A stretch of DNA of 26,736 bases from an uncultured Porphyromonas sp. (GCA_900554935.1 USJF01000001.1:1-26736); one strand, 5' to 3'. Positions 1-8,839 are shown, counted from the stretch's first letter. Program-made: numbers and translations. Notes: generated from the letters alone by a model not told the origin.

Positions 1-108
1 CAGTACTCCTACAACCACGGGCTCGGAACCAAAGGGTAGCACGGTAGCAGCCAAGAAGGCGGCTAGGAAAACGCCAATATATCCGTACTGAATTAAGAAG
101 TCTAGCAT
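1..108 (-). CDS. YqaA/DedA-like membrane protein, N-terminal part (runs off the window)
   Basis: Reading the minus strand from ATG at 108 gives 36 codons with no stop, starting MLDFLIQYGYIGVFLAAFLA and continuing ATVLPFGSEPVVVGVL to the window edge. The pattern of a short polar start, a hydrophobic helix, then LPFGSE resembles the start of YqaA/DedA (SNARE-associated) inner-membrane proteins, which commonly have a 'F..SFL.AT.LP..SE' signature. Family members are linked to membrane homeostasis and lipid transport, but no role can be given for this one. Its start lies one base after the TAG stop of the upstream gene (stop at 110-112), so the two are almost certainly co-transcribed and possibly translationally coupled. 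The assignment rests on only 36 residues. Confidence 0.6.
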   Translation of the reverse strand, partial: MLDFLIQYGYIGVFLAAFLAATVLPFGSEPVVVGVL

Positions 109-109
109 C

Positions 110-1018
110 CTATGAAAGTGGTGTGTAGTGGAAATAGGTCCACAGTCGGAAAGCACAAAGTGCAATAGTGAAAAGGGCAATAGGCAGAATTACCCACCGA
201 CTATCTCGATCTGTGGCAAAGTGTACGGACATAATACCGCTAATAAAGATAGCACCTAGGATAAAGAGCTGTGGTCCCCCACTCTTTGCACCATAAAGCA
301 GGTGGAGGAGCATCAATATCCAAGCGAGCTGAAGATGGAAGCTCATCGCCAATCTCACCCGCACCACACTAGCACGAAGGCAATGAAAGCAAGCCACCGT
401 GATGAGAAGTAGATAGAGGAGATCTAGCACCAGGCTAGGCCACTGGGATGGATCGGGTAGCTCAACGCGAATCACAGGAGCGACACTTCTCTGTACAAAG
501 GAGGCAACTCCCTCCCAACTCCTTTCGGTAAAGAGCATAAGCGCCAAAAGAAGGATAGAGATAGTACCAATAAGGAGAGCAACTACGTGTCTTCCTGAAA
601 GGCTCTTGATCCCTCTCAACTTAACTAGGATAAAGGGATAAAGCAAGATACTAGCTGGGTGAAGCACCAATAGGGCACCAAGTAGCACGCCGAGATTATG
701 CACGAAGAAGGGGGAGCGACTATGGCGAAGCGAGGAGACGATGCCATCACTCAGCATGATAATTAGGATAAGACCCAACAACCCCATACTTGCCTCTGTA
801 ACTGGAAGTAGGAGGTGAGCACCGAAGTAGAGTGCCATCAGTAACCATCCCACCACGGAGGAGCGGGTAGAGCCGTATGCCAATTCGCCGTGGCGCTTAG
901 CCGATAGTACCACAAATAATAGCAGGATAGCAATCAGCCACGGAGAAGCAATAAGTAGGCTCCACCACGCATCTAGCTGTGGTAGAAGTTGGCTTACGAT
1001 TGAGGGCTTAGAGCTCAT
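110..1018 (-). CDS. polytopic membrane protein of unknown function (possibly DUF6427-like)
   Basis: This 302-residue protein is strongly hydrophobic. Likely membrane helices lie near residues 19-40, 53-72, 76-96, 106-133, 143-163, 193-213, 225-243, 248-268 and 273-292, giving about nine spans. There is no signal peptide and no recognised catalytic motif. The stretch near 120-150 (HPASILLYPFI..., then a basic loop and SGRHVVALLIG) recalls the Bacteroidota-specific DUF6427 family of uncharacterised membrane proteins, but this is a memory-based resemblance and not a firm assignment. It lies 15 bp downstream of purD and one base upstream of the YqaA-like gene, so it probably belongs to the same transcript. 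Function unknown; it is confidently a gene on length, absence of stops and tight packing. Confidence 0.8.
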   Translation of the reverse strand: MSSKPSIVSQLLPQLDAWWSLLIASPWLIAILLLFVVLSAKRHGELAYGSTRSSVVGWLLMALYFGAHLLLPVTEASMGLLGLILIIMLSDGIVSSLRHSRSPFFVHNLGVLLGALLVLHPASILLYPFILVKLRGIKSLSGRHVVALLIGTISILLLALMLFTERSWEGVASFVQRSVAPVIRVELPDPSQWPSLVLDLLYLLLITVACFHCLRASVVRVRLAMSFHLQLAWILMLLHLLYGAKSGGPQLFILGAIFISGIMSVHFATDRDSRWVILPIALFTIALCAFRLWTYFHYTPLS

Positions 1019-1033
1019 TCTGAGGTACTCCGA

Positions 1034-2323
1034 CTATAGCTTGAGGAGGTCTTGCCCTATATCGTGGCGGTAGGTAATACCATCATAGTGGATCCTCTGG
1101 ATACGGTGGTAAGCCTTATCCAGTGCCTCTTGAATAGTCCCACCCATAGCAGAGACAGCTAATACACGTCCACCAGAGGTAACTATCGACTGCTCCTTGG
1201 CGGTCGTCCCCATATGGAATATCTGTAAGTCGGCAGTCACATCGCCCTCTAGGCCAGAGATAGGATAGCCTTTTTGATACCCCTCAGGATATCCTTTAGA
1301 GACCGCAACAATGGTAGTTGCCACTTGTTCAAACTCCAGCAAGGGTTCCATCTGACCCAGCACCTGCTCCTTAAGCGCAAGCATAGAGCCGACGAGATCG
1401 CCCTTGATACGTAGCATCACAGCCTCGGTCTCTGGGTCGCCCATACGGCAATTGTACTCAATTACATAGGGGTCGCCAGCGACATTCATCAGCCCGAAGA
1501 AGATAAATCCACGGTAGTCAATCCCCTCCGAGTGAAGTCCCTGGATCGTAGGTCGAATAATGCGCTCTTCCACCTTTTGCATAAAGGCATCATCCACAAA
1601 GGGAACGGGAGAGACGGCACCCATACCACCAGTATTGAGCCCAGTATCACCATCGCCAATACGTTTGTAATCCTTCGCAGTAGGTAGAAGCATATAATCC
1701 CGGCCATCGGTAAGGGCAAATACAGAGCACTCTATACCAGTGAGGTGGCTCTCCACCACCACTGTAGCACCAGCATTACCAAACTTACCTCCAAGCATCT
1801 CCCTCATCTCAGCCTCAGCTTCCTCCAAAGTCTCGGGAATAACAACCCCCTTCCCCGCAGCCAAGCCATCTGCCTTAAGCACATAAGGTGGTTGCTCCTC
1901 TTCCCTCAGATAGCGAAGCCCCTCCTCAAGGGTCTCACTGGTGAAAGAACGGTATTTGGCAGTAGGAATACCGTGGCGAAGCATAAAGGCTTTGGCAAAC
2001 TCCTTACTACCCTCGAGCTCGGCACCCGCTTTTGAAGGGCCAACAATATGCAGGTGGCTCAATTGAGGATCAGCCTTGAGGAAATCTACAATTCCTCCCA
2101 CAAGAGGCACCTCTGGCCCTACAATCACCAGCTCTATCCCCATATCCTTAATCAGCTCCGCAAGAGCATCAAATTGTGTGACGCCGATAGGTACATTGTG
2201 GCACTTGGGCAGGCTACCGCCATTGCCTGGAGCCATGTAGATGTGGGTGATCATATCGCTCAACCCTATTTTCCAAGCTATCGCCTGCTCACGACCACCG
2301 CTACCGATAATTAATGCTTTCAT
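1034..2323 (-). CDS. purD: phosphoribosylamine-glycine ligase (GAR synthetase)
   Basis: PurD joins glycine to 5-phosphoribosylamine with ATP, making GAR in the second step of de novo purine synthesis; it acts in the cytosol. The 429-residue length is normal for bacterial monofunctional PurD. The N-terminal domain starts with the glycine-rich IIGSGGREQAI (residues 5-15). The ATP-grasp domain shows KADGLAAGKGVV (150-161), GLNTGGMGA (228-236) and the metal/phosphate-binding IEYNCRMGDPETE (288-300). The start ATG at 2323 gives the canonical family N-terminus MKALIIGSGG. The gene lies 22 bp after ptpA and 15 bp before the membrane-protein gene on the same strand. No purine riboswitch or other purine genes are visible nearby, so its position looks like chance operon packing. 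Confidence 0.97.
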   Translation of the reverse strand: MKALIIGSGGREQAIAWKIGLSDMITHIYMAPGNGGSLPKCHNVPIGVTQFDALAELIKDMGIELVIVGPEVPLVGGIVDFLKADPQLSHLHIVGPSKAGAELEGSKEFAKAFMLRHGIPTAKYRSFTSETLEEGLRYLREEEQPPYVLKADGLAAGKGVVIPETLEEAEAEMREMLGGKFGNAGATVVVESHLTGIECSVFALTDGRDYMLLPTAKDYKRIGDGDTGLNTGGMGAVSPVPFVDDAFMQKVEERIIRPTIQGLHSEGIDYRGFIFFGLMNVAGDPYVIEYNCRMGDPETEAVMLRIKGDLVGSMLALKEQVLGQMEPLLEFEQVATTIVAVSKGYPEGYQKGYPISGLEGDVTADLQIFHMGTTAKEQSIVTSGGRVLAVSAMGGTIQEALDKAYHRIQRIHYDGITYRHDIGQDLLKL

Positions 2324-2345
2324 ATATCAATTTATGCTCTTGGCT

Positions 2346-4463
2346 TTACTTCAAATGATCTTCAAAATACCTACAAATCACCTTGTGGAGGTGCACCCGA
2401 TCCTGACCTCGGACATTGTGCTCATCCATCGGATAAACCATATAATCAGGAAGGGTACCAGCCTTGACACTCGCCTGTAGGAAGAGTTGGGAGTGCTGCC
2501 AAAGGACTACTGGATCAATGCCACCATGAATCAGCAAGAGACGCCCCTTGAGGTCGCCAGCTCGCTCAATCAGGTTATTCTCCCGATAGCCCTCAGGATT
2601 TTCGGCAGGGGTATCCATATAGCGCTCACCGTACATCACTTCGTAGTAGGCCCAATTCATCACTGGACCACCAGCCACACCCACCTTGAAGGTCTCAGGA
2701 TGACTGAGCATCAGATTGGTCGCCATAAAGCCACCAAAGCTCCAGCCATAGACACCAATGCGATCGGCATCCACGTAAGGAAGGCTACGAAGGTAATCAA
2801 TACCCAGCATCTGATCGGCCATCTCCACCTTGCCTAGCTGACGGTGAGTGATACTCTCAAAGGCCATACCACGATTGGCAGTACCACGATTATCAAGGGT
2901 AAATACGATATAGCCCTCTTGTGCCATAAAAGTATCCCAGCCCATACGTAGAGCTCGCCAACTATCTGTAACCAGCTGAGAGTGCGGACCACCATAGACA
3001 TATAGAACCACTGGGTACTTGCGACCTGGCTCTAGCTCTGCAGGGCGAGTTATCTTATAATAAAGGTCATCCCCTTCCGCCGTCTTGAGGCTACCAAGCT
3101 CTACTGTAGGGCGGTATTTATTGGCTAGAGGATCCTTGGCACGCAATAGCTCACGCACTTGTCGCTTCCCCTTTAGCGAAATAAGCTGCTCTACCATCGG
3201 TGTGTCCAAATTGGAAAAGCGATCAAAGGCAAGGCTAAAATCAGGTGCCAACCAGACGTAGTGGGTGCCATTGCCCTCTGTAATACGCTCTACTCGAGGT
3301 CGCTTTAGGGAAACTCGATAAAGGTCTTGTCCGATAGGGTAATCCTTATTAGACATAAAGTAGATATACCCGGTGCTCTCGTCGATACCCATTAGCTCCT
3401 TGACCTCCCAAGGGCCATCAGTGATCTGAGAGAGAAGGCGCCCTTCTCTGCTATAAAGGTAGAGATGATTGTAGCCACGAACGCGACTAAGTCGTACAAA
3501 ACGACCATCCTGCAGAAAGCGAACTGGCGTAGAGGGCTCAATGTACTTAGGGTGAGTCTCTCTGAGAAGCGTGCGAACCAATTGACCTGTAGCGACATCA
3601 TACTCCCGGAGGTTGGTCTCTGCCTGGCTACGCTCTACCTCATCAATCACTACGCTCTTGCTATCGGGCGTCCAAGCAATATTGGTGAAGAAGCGGTCAG
3701 TAGGAGCTCCCGTCTGTAGGTAGCGGATGGTTCCCTGCTCGCTATCATAGATGCCGACAGTCACTTTTTCGCTCTTTCGCCCAGCCATAGGATACTTAAG
3801 AGGCTGGTAGGTGGCGATATTCGAATTGATATGGACAATGGGGTAAGACTCCACATCGCTCTGATCGTTGCGATAAAAAGCAAAGTAACGGCCATCGGGA
3901 GAGGGGAATAAACCGCCATCAATACCAAATTCATTGCGATGCACCCCGACACCATATGCGATATCAAAAGAGCCATCAGTAGTGAGCTGCTTTGGCTCTT
4001 GCCCAGGGATTACAACGGCAATGTTTTTACCATCAGAGAGAAGCGCGTAGTGCCCTTGTCTCGTAGGTGTGAAGTGAGACCAACGTCTACGATCGAAACT
4101 ATAGCGGTAGACTTCTTGCTGCTTTTTATAATCCCACAGCACCCAATCACTGCCTACATTGGCACAAAGTAGATCACCATTGAAGTGCATATAATATGGG
4201 GTATCACCAAGGCTCTCACGCGTGGCAATCAACTGCTTCCCCTTTATCCCCTCGGCATATAGCCCATCCTCCTGTAGGATCAAAAGACCCTCATTCACCA
4301 TATTAAGTGATGGGGTAGTCTCAGGCATCAGCCTGCTATACTGTATAGAGCCAGGTGTGGCCTCCTCAATAGTCCAGGGGCTCTTGGTGGTTTGTGCTAT
4401 CGCACTGATGCTTAGAAATGGTATCAATACCAGCATCCATTGGATCATTACGCTATGTCTCAT
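2346..4463 (-). CDS. ptpA: prolyl tripeptidyl peptidase, S9 family, exported
   Basis: This is a serine peptidase that removes X-Y-Pro tripeptides from the N-termini of peptides, probably in the periplasm or at the outer surface, feeding an amino-acid-fermenting metabolism. The 705-residue chain starts with a signal peptide (MRHSVMIQWMLVLIPFLSIS, probable cleavage after AIA at residue 23). A beta-propeller domain follows and then a C-terminal alpha/beta-hydrolase domain. The nucleophile is Ser575 in GWSFGG, the acid Asp650 in HGGIDP and the base His682 in DEHN. Glu608 (33 residues after the Ser) and Glu178 in HRNEFG match the amine-anchoring glutamates of P. gingivalis PtpA (Ser603, Glu636, Asp678, His710, Glu205). 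The spacings after the nucleophile, +33, +75 and +107, are identical. Classical DPP-IV has Asp in the Glu608 context. An in-frame ATG at 4619 adds 52 residues, but that places the signal peptide internally, so 4463 is preferred. Confidence 0.92.
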   Translation of the reverse strand: MRHSVMIQWMLVLIPFLSISAIAQTTKSPWTIEEATPGSIQYSRLMPETTPSLNMVNEGLLILQEDGLYAEGIKGKQLIATRESLGDTPYYMHFNGDLLCANVGSDWVLWDYKKQQEVYRYSFDRRRWSHFTPTRQGHYALLSDGKNIAVVIPGQEPKQLTTDGSFDIAYGVGVHRNEFGIDGGLFPSPDGRYFAFYRNDQSDVESYPIVHINSNIATYQPLKYPMAGRKSEKVTVGIYDSEQGTIRYLQTGAPTDRFFTNIAWTPDSKSVVIDEVERSQAETNLREYDVATGQLVRTLLRETHPKYIEPSTPVRFLQDGRFVRLSRVRGYNHLYLYSREGRLLSQITDGPWEVKELMGIDESTGYIYFMSNKDYPIGQDLYRVSLKRPRVERITEGNGTHYVWLAPDFSLAFDRFSNLDTPMVEQLISLKGKRQVRELLRAKDPLANKYRPTVELGSLKTAEGDDLYYKITRPAELEPGRKYPVVLYVYGGPHSQLVTDSWRALRMGWDTFMAQEGYIVFTLDNRGTANRGMAFESITHRQLGKVEMADQMLGIDYLRSLPYVDADRIGVYGWSFGGFMATNLMLSHPETFKVGVAGGPVMNWAYYEVMYGERYMDTPAENPEGYRENNLIERAGDLKGRLLLIHGGIDPVVLWQHSQLFLQASVKAGTLPDYMVYPMDEHNVRGQDRVHLHKVICRYFEDHLK

Positions 4464-4498
4464 GATATCTATTTTGGGTGTTTGACTTATATTCCATA

Positions 4499-4506
4499 CA
4501 AATCTA
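4499..4506 (-). promoter_or_regulatory. possible -7 box upstream of ptpA
   Basis: The minus strand reads TAGATTTG here, matching the Bacteroidetes -7 consensus TAnnTTTG, 35 bp upstream of the preferred ptpA ATG. No TTTG lies at the expected 19-20 bp spacing; the nearest is 29 bp upstream. It also supports a start at 4463, because an ATG at 4619 would lie upstream of this box. Confidence 0.35.
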
Positions 4507-4658
4507 CAAAAAAAGCACGGAACCACTAGACCCCACAAACGAGGGGCAGGACAACGTATCCTAGTACTAATTTGCATACCCCAAATCATATGGCCTAACC
4601 TCGGATAAGTCCGCCCCATCTACAAGCATACAATCTACTATCAATCAATAAAAAAAAT

Positions 4659-4796
4659 AAGTTCGAAACAAAGCCTTTACCGAGTTTGTAACTCAGCCAT
4701 GATGGAGTTTGTAACTCATCCACCACGTAGTTACAAACTTCTCCTTTGGCCTTATAACCTAATGGCCTTTAGGCGATTACAAAACACCTTTGGAGG
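4659..4796. repeat. 23-bp-period palindromic repeat array, locus A
   Basis: Four 11-bp dyads begin exactly 23 bp apart: AGTTCGAAACA at 4660, AGTTTGTAACT at 4683 and at 4706, and its reverse complement AGTTACAAACT at 4729. Two weaker units continue in phase, starting at 4751 and 4774; the latter has GATTACAAAAC at 4775. Several unit tails share a CCTTTnGG-like end (about 4744-4749, 4765-4772 and 4787-4793). The period is not a multiple of three and the region has no credible ORF, so this is non-coding. It lies between the divergent ptpA and orphan membrane-protein genes. The same dyad and period recur at 14564 and 26614. Confidence 0.85.
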
Positions 4797-4898
4797 AAGG
4801 CATAGTGGCCACTCAAGAGGCAAAGCGCCTACCACTTAAAATTAACCAAGCCTCTGCAGACCAATGCCTACGCTTAAAGGAAGAGGAACGAAAATAGG

Positions 4899-4906
4899 TA
4901 TATTTG
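4899..4906 (+). promoter_or_regulatory. probable -7 box for the orphan membrane-protein gene
   Basis: TATATTTG matches TAnnTTTG and lies 26 bp upstream of the ATG at 4933, giving a leader of about 20 nt. The -33 position is poor (TTAA around 4874-4877). This box lies inside a longer in-frame reading that starts at 4864, which argues that the true start is 4933. Confidence 0.5.
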
Positions 4907-4932
4907 TGGTTGCATACACACACTATAGGGAC

Positions 4933-5460
4933 ATGAAAAAGATAATATATATATGGAATAGATTGTTTTACGGTCATTACTATTACAATCGTTGGACCCA
5001 AATTTTTTACTATAGAATATTTGGGATGATCCCCATTCGTTTTCTGTGCAGATTGGGGATAATCAATAAAGAGAAATACATGAGAGCAAGCAAGGAGACT
5101 GTAAGAAGTCTGACAAACGAAAAGTTCAGCGTCATAGTGCTCCTTTCTGATACAACCATGCTGGCATTCACAACACTTATCCTATGGGCGATTGCAAATT
5201 TCATCGCTATACTAATACCGAGTGCATCACCAGCAAAGCTAAGTAAAGCGACCTTCACAGTCATTACCGCCATCGTGACTTTACCGATTAACTACTTTAC
5301 CTTGTGGCGGAAAGATAAGTATCTAGAATACTTCATAGTATTTCGCAACTCATCTCCATTAAAAAATCGGATTTGGTCCATCATCAGTATAAGTACCTTG
5401 ATTCTTGCCCTGCTCTTATTTATCCTAAGTATGCACCTGATGGGTGTCGCCAAAAACTGA
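4933..5460 (+). CDS. small orphan membrane protein, unknown function
   Basis: The predicted protein has 175 residues. It starts with a basic, tyrosine-rich segment (MKKIIYIWNRLFYGHYYYNR), then a cytosolic-looking stretch. Three likely membrane helices follow near residues 66-96, 108-125 and 147-168, and it ends in a short basic tail. I recognise no family. It is more A+T-rich than the flanking housekeeping genes and stands alone on the plus strand between two minus-strand blocks, as expected of an accessory gene. Its 3' end lies about 135 bp from the ribosomal cluster's terminator, so transcription here converges with rplQ. An upstream ATG at 4864 would add 23 residues, but a -7-like box at 4899 lies inside that extension. 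Existence as a gene is likely but not certain. Confidence 0.65.
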   Translation: MKKIIYIWNRLFYGHYYYNRWTQIFYYRIFGMIPIRFLCRLGIINKEKYMRASKETVRSLTNEKFSVIVLLSDTTMLAFTTLILWAIANFIAILIPSASPAKLSKATFTVITAIVTLPINYFTLWRKDKYLEYFIVFRNSSPLKNRIWSIISISTLILALLLFILSMHLMGVAKN

Positions 5461-5497
5461 GATGCAACTAAGCGATCGGCGAGTTGCAACAGATACT

Positions 5498-5533
5498 GTC
5501 CGACTCGTCCGACCTGTCCGACTTGTCCGATAA
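5498..5533. repeat. four tandem 9-bp repeats (GTCCGA core)
   Basis: Four consecutive 9-bp units start at 5498, 5507, 5516 and 5525: GTCCGACTC, GTCCGACCT, GTCCGACTT and GTCCGATAA. They lie between the stop of the plus-strand orphan gene and the rplQ terminator. Just before them TGCAACT (5463-5469) pairs with AGTTGCA (5482-5488). The array is non-coding in the likely transcripts. Its job is unknown. Confidence 0.85.
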
Positions 5534-5552
5534 GGCACCCACCCGACAAGGC

Positions 5553-5595
5553 AAAAAAAGAGAGAGGTGAGTGTCGGTGGACACTTACCTCTCTC
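5553..5595 (-). terminator. intrinsic terminator at the end of the ribosomal cluster
   Basis: A 16-bp stem (5560-5575 with 5580-5595, one G-U pair) closes on the 4-nt loop GGTG. On the minus strand it is followed by seven T (5553-5559). It begins 28 bp after the rplQ stop, so it ends the rpsH-rplQ transcript. The plus-strand orphan gene could use the same hairpin, but it has no T tract in that direction. Confidence 0.92.
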
Positions 5596-5623
5596 ATATA
5601 GTTACACTTAGCTTGTTGCTTGA

Positions 5624-6133
5624 TTACTCTGCAGCGTCGCTCTTAGTCTCTTCAGACTTCTCTGCTTTAGTCTCTGGTGCAGCATCATCGGTAGCTTTCT
5701 TGCGGCTACGACGGGTGCGACGGGTCTTGCTAGCAGTAGCAGACTTCTTATCTTGCTTTACACGATCTTCGTTGAAGTCAACGAACTCGATCAAGCACAT
5801 CATCGCATCGTCACCTTGGCGACGACCTACCTTGAGGATACGAAGGTAACCGCCTGGACGATCACTTACCTTCTCTCTGATAGGGCCGAAAAGCTCTACG
5901 ACGGAGTTGCGATTCTGTAGCTTCTGAAACACTACACGACGTGCATGTACACTCTCACCATTTTTGATGGCCCTGGTGATAAGTGGCTCAGCATACACCT
6001 TGAGTGCCTTTGCTTTGGCTAGGGTCGTGAAGATTCTCTTGTGCTCAATAAGGGAATTAGCCATATTGGAGAGCAACGCCTGACGGTGAGAAGCTGTACG
6101 ACCGAGCGGATTGAATTTCTTATTATGTCTCAT
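5624..6133 (-). CDS. rplQ: 50S ribosomal protein L17
   Basis: L17 binds near the exit side of the large subunit. The N-terminus [20 protein letters not shown] and the [12 protein letters not shown] segment are typical of the family. At 169 residues it is longer than the E. coli protein (127). The extra part, from about residue 125, is a low-complexity tail of Lys/Arg/Ser followed by Ala/Glu/Lys ([17 protein letters not shown]...), a type of extension common in Bacteroidota L17. It is the last gene of the cluster, 9 bp after rpoA, and an intrinsic terminator follows. Confidence 0.97.
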   Translation of the reverse strand: MRHNKKFNPLGRTASHRQALLSNMANSLIEHKRIFTTLAKAKALKVYAEPLITRAIKNGESVHARRVVFQKLQNRNSVVELFGPIREKVSDRPGGYLRILKVGRRQGDDAMMCLIEFVDFNEDRVKQDKKSATASKTRRTRRSRKKATDDAAPETKAEKSEETKSDAAE

Positions 6134-6142
6134 TGTATAATT

Positions 6143-7141
6143 TTACTCGTTGTCTAGTTTGTACTTCGAAAGGTCCATTCCAAAGGTGAGACCAAGGTGA
6201 TCGAGCAGGTCATCTACTTCGTTGAGAGACTTCTTACCGAAGTTTCTGAACTTGAGTAGCTCGCTACGGCTATACTTGACGAGGTCACCAAGGGTGATAA
6301 CGCCAGCAGCTCGTAGGCAATTGAATGCTCTTACAGAGAGCTCTACATCCTCAAGCCTATTCTTGAGCAACTGACGAGTCATCAATGTACTCTCATCGAA
6401 AGACTCCTCTTCTTGCTCCGACTCTAGGTCTACTGAGAAGTACTCATCACTGAATAGCTCAAGATGCTGTATCAATAGATGAGCAGCATTCTTCAGAGCC
6501 TCTTTTGGATGAATAGAGCCGTCGGTATCAATCTCTAGAAGTAGCTTATCATAGTCGGTCTTCTGGCCTACACGGGTATTCTCTACGGTAATCTTTACGT
6601 TGAGAATAGGTGTGTAGATCGCATCAATAGCGATCTGTAATGGGTCGTCGAAGCTCTCAGCAATATCTGAAGCTGGGATCCAGCCACGCCCTTGATCTAT
6701 AGTCAATTGGATGCTGAAGGAAGCTGACTTATCTAATCGACAAATAAGCTGATCTTTATTGAGTACCTCGAAACTCTTAAGGCCCTCTGAAATCTCTTTC
6801 CCTGTAAAGGTATCGCTGCTCTTACCATTGACTTTGATAACAGCAGTCTCTGCAACTTCTCCTGGAGTAACCTGCTTAAGACGAATCTTCTTGAGGTTCA
6901 GGATAATGTTGGTAACGTCCTCTATGACACCTGGAATGGTTGCAAACTCATGCTCTACCCCATCAATCTTGATACTATTGATGGCAAAACCCTCTGGGCT
7001 GGAGAGCAAAATACGTCGAAGAGCATTACCTATAGTCATGCCATAGCCTGGCTCAAGTGGCTTAAACTCGAACTTGCCATGTGTAGCAGTACCCTCGAGC
7101 ATAAGCACGTTTTCTGGTTTTTGGAATGCGATTAAAGCCAT
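6143..7141 (-). CDS. rpoA: RNA polymerase alpha subunit
   Basis: The alpha dimer nucleates assembly of core RNA polymerase, and its C-terminal domain contacts upstream DNA and activators. The 332-residue chain shows the N-terminal dimerisation domain (about 1-235, with [17 protein letters not shown] at 39-54). An acidic linker follows (about 237-251, [10 protein letters not shown]). The helix-hairpin-helix C-terminal domain lies at about 262-325 ([19 protein letters not shown]... [14 protein letters not shown]). Arg271 corresponds to E. coli Arg265, the key UP-element contact. It lies between rpsD and rplQ, as in most bacteria. The copy is intact, with no unusual residues. Confidence 0.98.
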   Translation of the reverse strand: MALIAFQKPENVLMLEGTATHGKFEFKPLEPGYGMTIGNALRRILLSSPEGFAINSIKIDGVEHEFATIPGVIEDVTNIILNLKKIRLKQVTPGEVAETAVIKVNGKSSDTFTGKEISEGLKSFEVLNKDQLICRLDKSASFSIQLTIDQGRGWIPASDIAESFDDPLQIAIDAIYTPILNVKITVENTRVGQKTDYDKLLLEIDTDGSIHPKEALKNAAHLLIQHLELFSDEYFSVDLESEQEEESFDESTLMTRQLLKNRLEDVELSVRAFNCLRAAGVITLGDLVKYSRSELLKFRNFGKKSLNEVDDLLDHLGLTFGMDLSKYKLDNE

Positions 7142-7179
7142 ATCTCTTCTCTAATATTAAAGGTGAAAAAGGGACATCA

Positions 7180-7779
<600 letters not shown>

Positions 7780-7952
7780 TATAAAATGTAATATTATTAA
7801 TTAGTAACCATGAAACAAGCTCTGCACAGCTGCGTCGGAAGGTGCATGGTAGCGACCAATCCATTGGTATAAATGCAGAGTCGCCTCATTCTAATATATC
7901 TCTCTTGTGTACGACAAAATGTCTTTGAAACAAGGGAAGTGAAGTAAACCAA
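7780..7952 (-). promoter_or_regulatory. structured spacer before rpsD, candidate S4 autoregulatory leader
   Basis: The 173-bp spacer between rpsK and rpsD can fold. CTCTGCA (7820-7826) pairs with TGCAGAG (7874-7880), and a smaller hairpin ACCAA/TTGGT (7855-7859 with 7864-7868) lies inside. GCGAC (7852-7856) can pair with GTCGC (7880-7884) as an alternative that excludes the first stem. No TAnnTTTG box was found here. S4 is a known feedback regulator in other bacteria, and an S4 leader has, as I recall, been proposed for Bacteroidia. The regulatory role is inferred. Confidence 0.4.
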
Positions 7953-8339
7953 TTAAGGCTTACGACGCTTTGGAGGGCGACATCCATTGTGTGGAAGTGG
8001 CGTCACATCTACAATCTCCATCACCTCAATCCCTGCTCCGTGGATGGTGCGGATAGCACTCTCACGGCCATTACCTGGACCCTTTACATATACGGTCACT
8101 TTCCTCAAACCGGCATCATACGCCACCTTAGCACAGTCTTCTGCTGCCATCTGTGCAGCGTAGGGGGTGTTCTTCTTAGAACTACGGAATCCCATCTTAC
8201 CTGCACTGGATTGCGAGATAGCTTGCCCTTGGTTATTGGTAAGGGTAATGATAATGTTATTGAAGGAAGAGTGGATATGAGCCTGTCCAATAGGATCCAC
8301 CTGTACTTTTCTCTTTTTAGTAGCAGTTTTCTTAGCCAT
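7953..8339 (-). CDS. rpsK: 30S ribosomal protein S11
   Basis: S11 lies on the platform of the small subunit near the mRNA exit and binds helix 45 region RNA with S18 and S6. The 128-residue protein has the usual basic N-terminus ([13 protein letters not shown]). The conserved [36 protein letters not shown] and [11 protein letters not shown] blocks follow, and it ends in [13 protein letters not shown]. It lies 15 bp after rpsM. The following gene, rpsD, is separated by the long structured spacer. Confidence 0.98.
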   Translation of the reverse strand: MAKKTATKKRKVQVDPIGQAHIHSSFNNIIITLTNNQGQAISQSSAGKMGFRSSKKNTPYAAQMAAEDCAKVAYDAGLRKVTVYVKGPGNGRESAIRTIHGAGIEVMEIVDVTPLPHNGCRPPKRRKP

Positions 8340-8354
8340 ATTTCCTTCCTAGTC

Positions 8355-8735
8355 TTACTTAGTAGCTTTCTTCTTATTCGCAACGGTCTTTCTACGTCCT
8401 TTGCGAGTACGAGCATTGTTTTTAGTTGACTGACCACGTAGTGGCAGACCAATACGGTGACGGATTCCACGATAGCAACCGATATCCATAAGGCGCTTGA
8501 TATTGAGCTGTGTCTCACTACGGAGATCACCCTCTACCTTATAGTTATTCGAGATGATCTCACGAATAGCAGCAGCTTGGTCGTCTGTCCAGTCTTGCAC
8601 TTTAATGTTTGGATCTACTCCTGCTTTATCAAGAATAGTAGCAGCTGCGCTTCTACCTATACCATAAATATAGGTAAGGGCGATAGCTCCACGCTTATTC
8701 TGAGGCAGGTCGACACCAACAATTCTTATTGCCAT
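8355..8735 (-). CDS. rpsM: 30S ribosomal protein S13
   Basis: S13 sits in the head of the small subunit and bridges to L5 in the large subunit and to P-site tRNA. The 126-residue sequence starts [31 protein letters not shown], the helix-two-turn-helix part. It ends in the basic tRNA-contacting tail [35 protein letters not shown]. Both parts are complete. It follows rpmJ after about 104 bp and precedes rpsK. Confidence 0.98.
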   Translation of the reverse strand: MAIRIVGVDLPQNKRGAIALTYIYGIGRSAAATILDKAGVDPNIKVQDWTDDQAAAIREIISNNYKVEGDLRSETQLNIKRLMDIGCYRGIRHRIGLPLRGQSTKNNARTRKGRRKTVANKKKATK

Positions 8736-8839
8736 ATAATACTATAGTTGTTAGTTAAGTGTAACTCTCTTAGTCTGTTGTCCCGATTAAGATAGCTGGT
8801 CACTAAATCTCTATATATCCAATGATCGGATGAAGGAGA

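Noticed and set aside
4464..4619. Extended start of ptpA at 4619 (757 residues)
   Set aside because: It would put the signal peptide at residue 53 and includes a -7-like box at 4499; the N-terminal 52 residues look non-coding.
4659..4796. Integron attC sites or plasmid iterons
   Set aside because: The GTT...AAC pattern resembles an attC core by chance only; there is no integrase, Rep gene, DnaA box or cassette, and the region is chromosomal.
4864..4932. Upstream start of the orphan membrane protein
   Set aside because: The TATATTTG box at 4899-4906 lies within this part, so it is probably not transcribed or translated.
5571..5849. Plus-strand ORF opposite rplQ
   Set aside because: It is the antisense reading of the rplQ tail and terminator, with no independent support.
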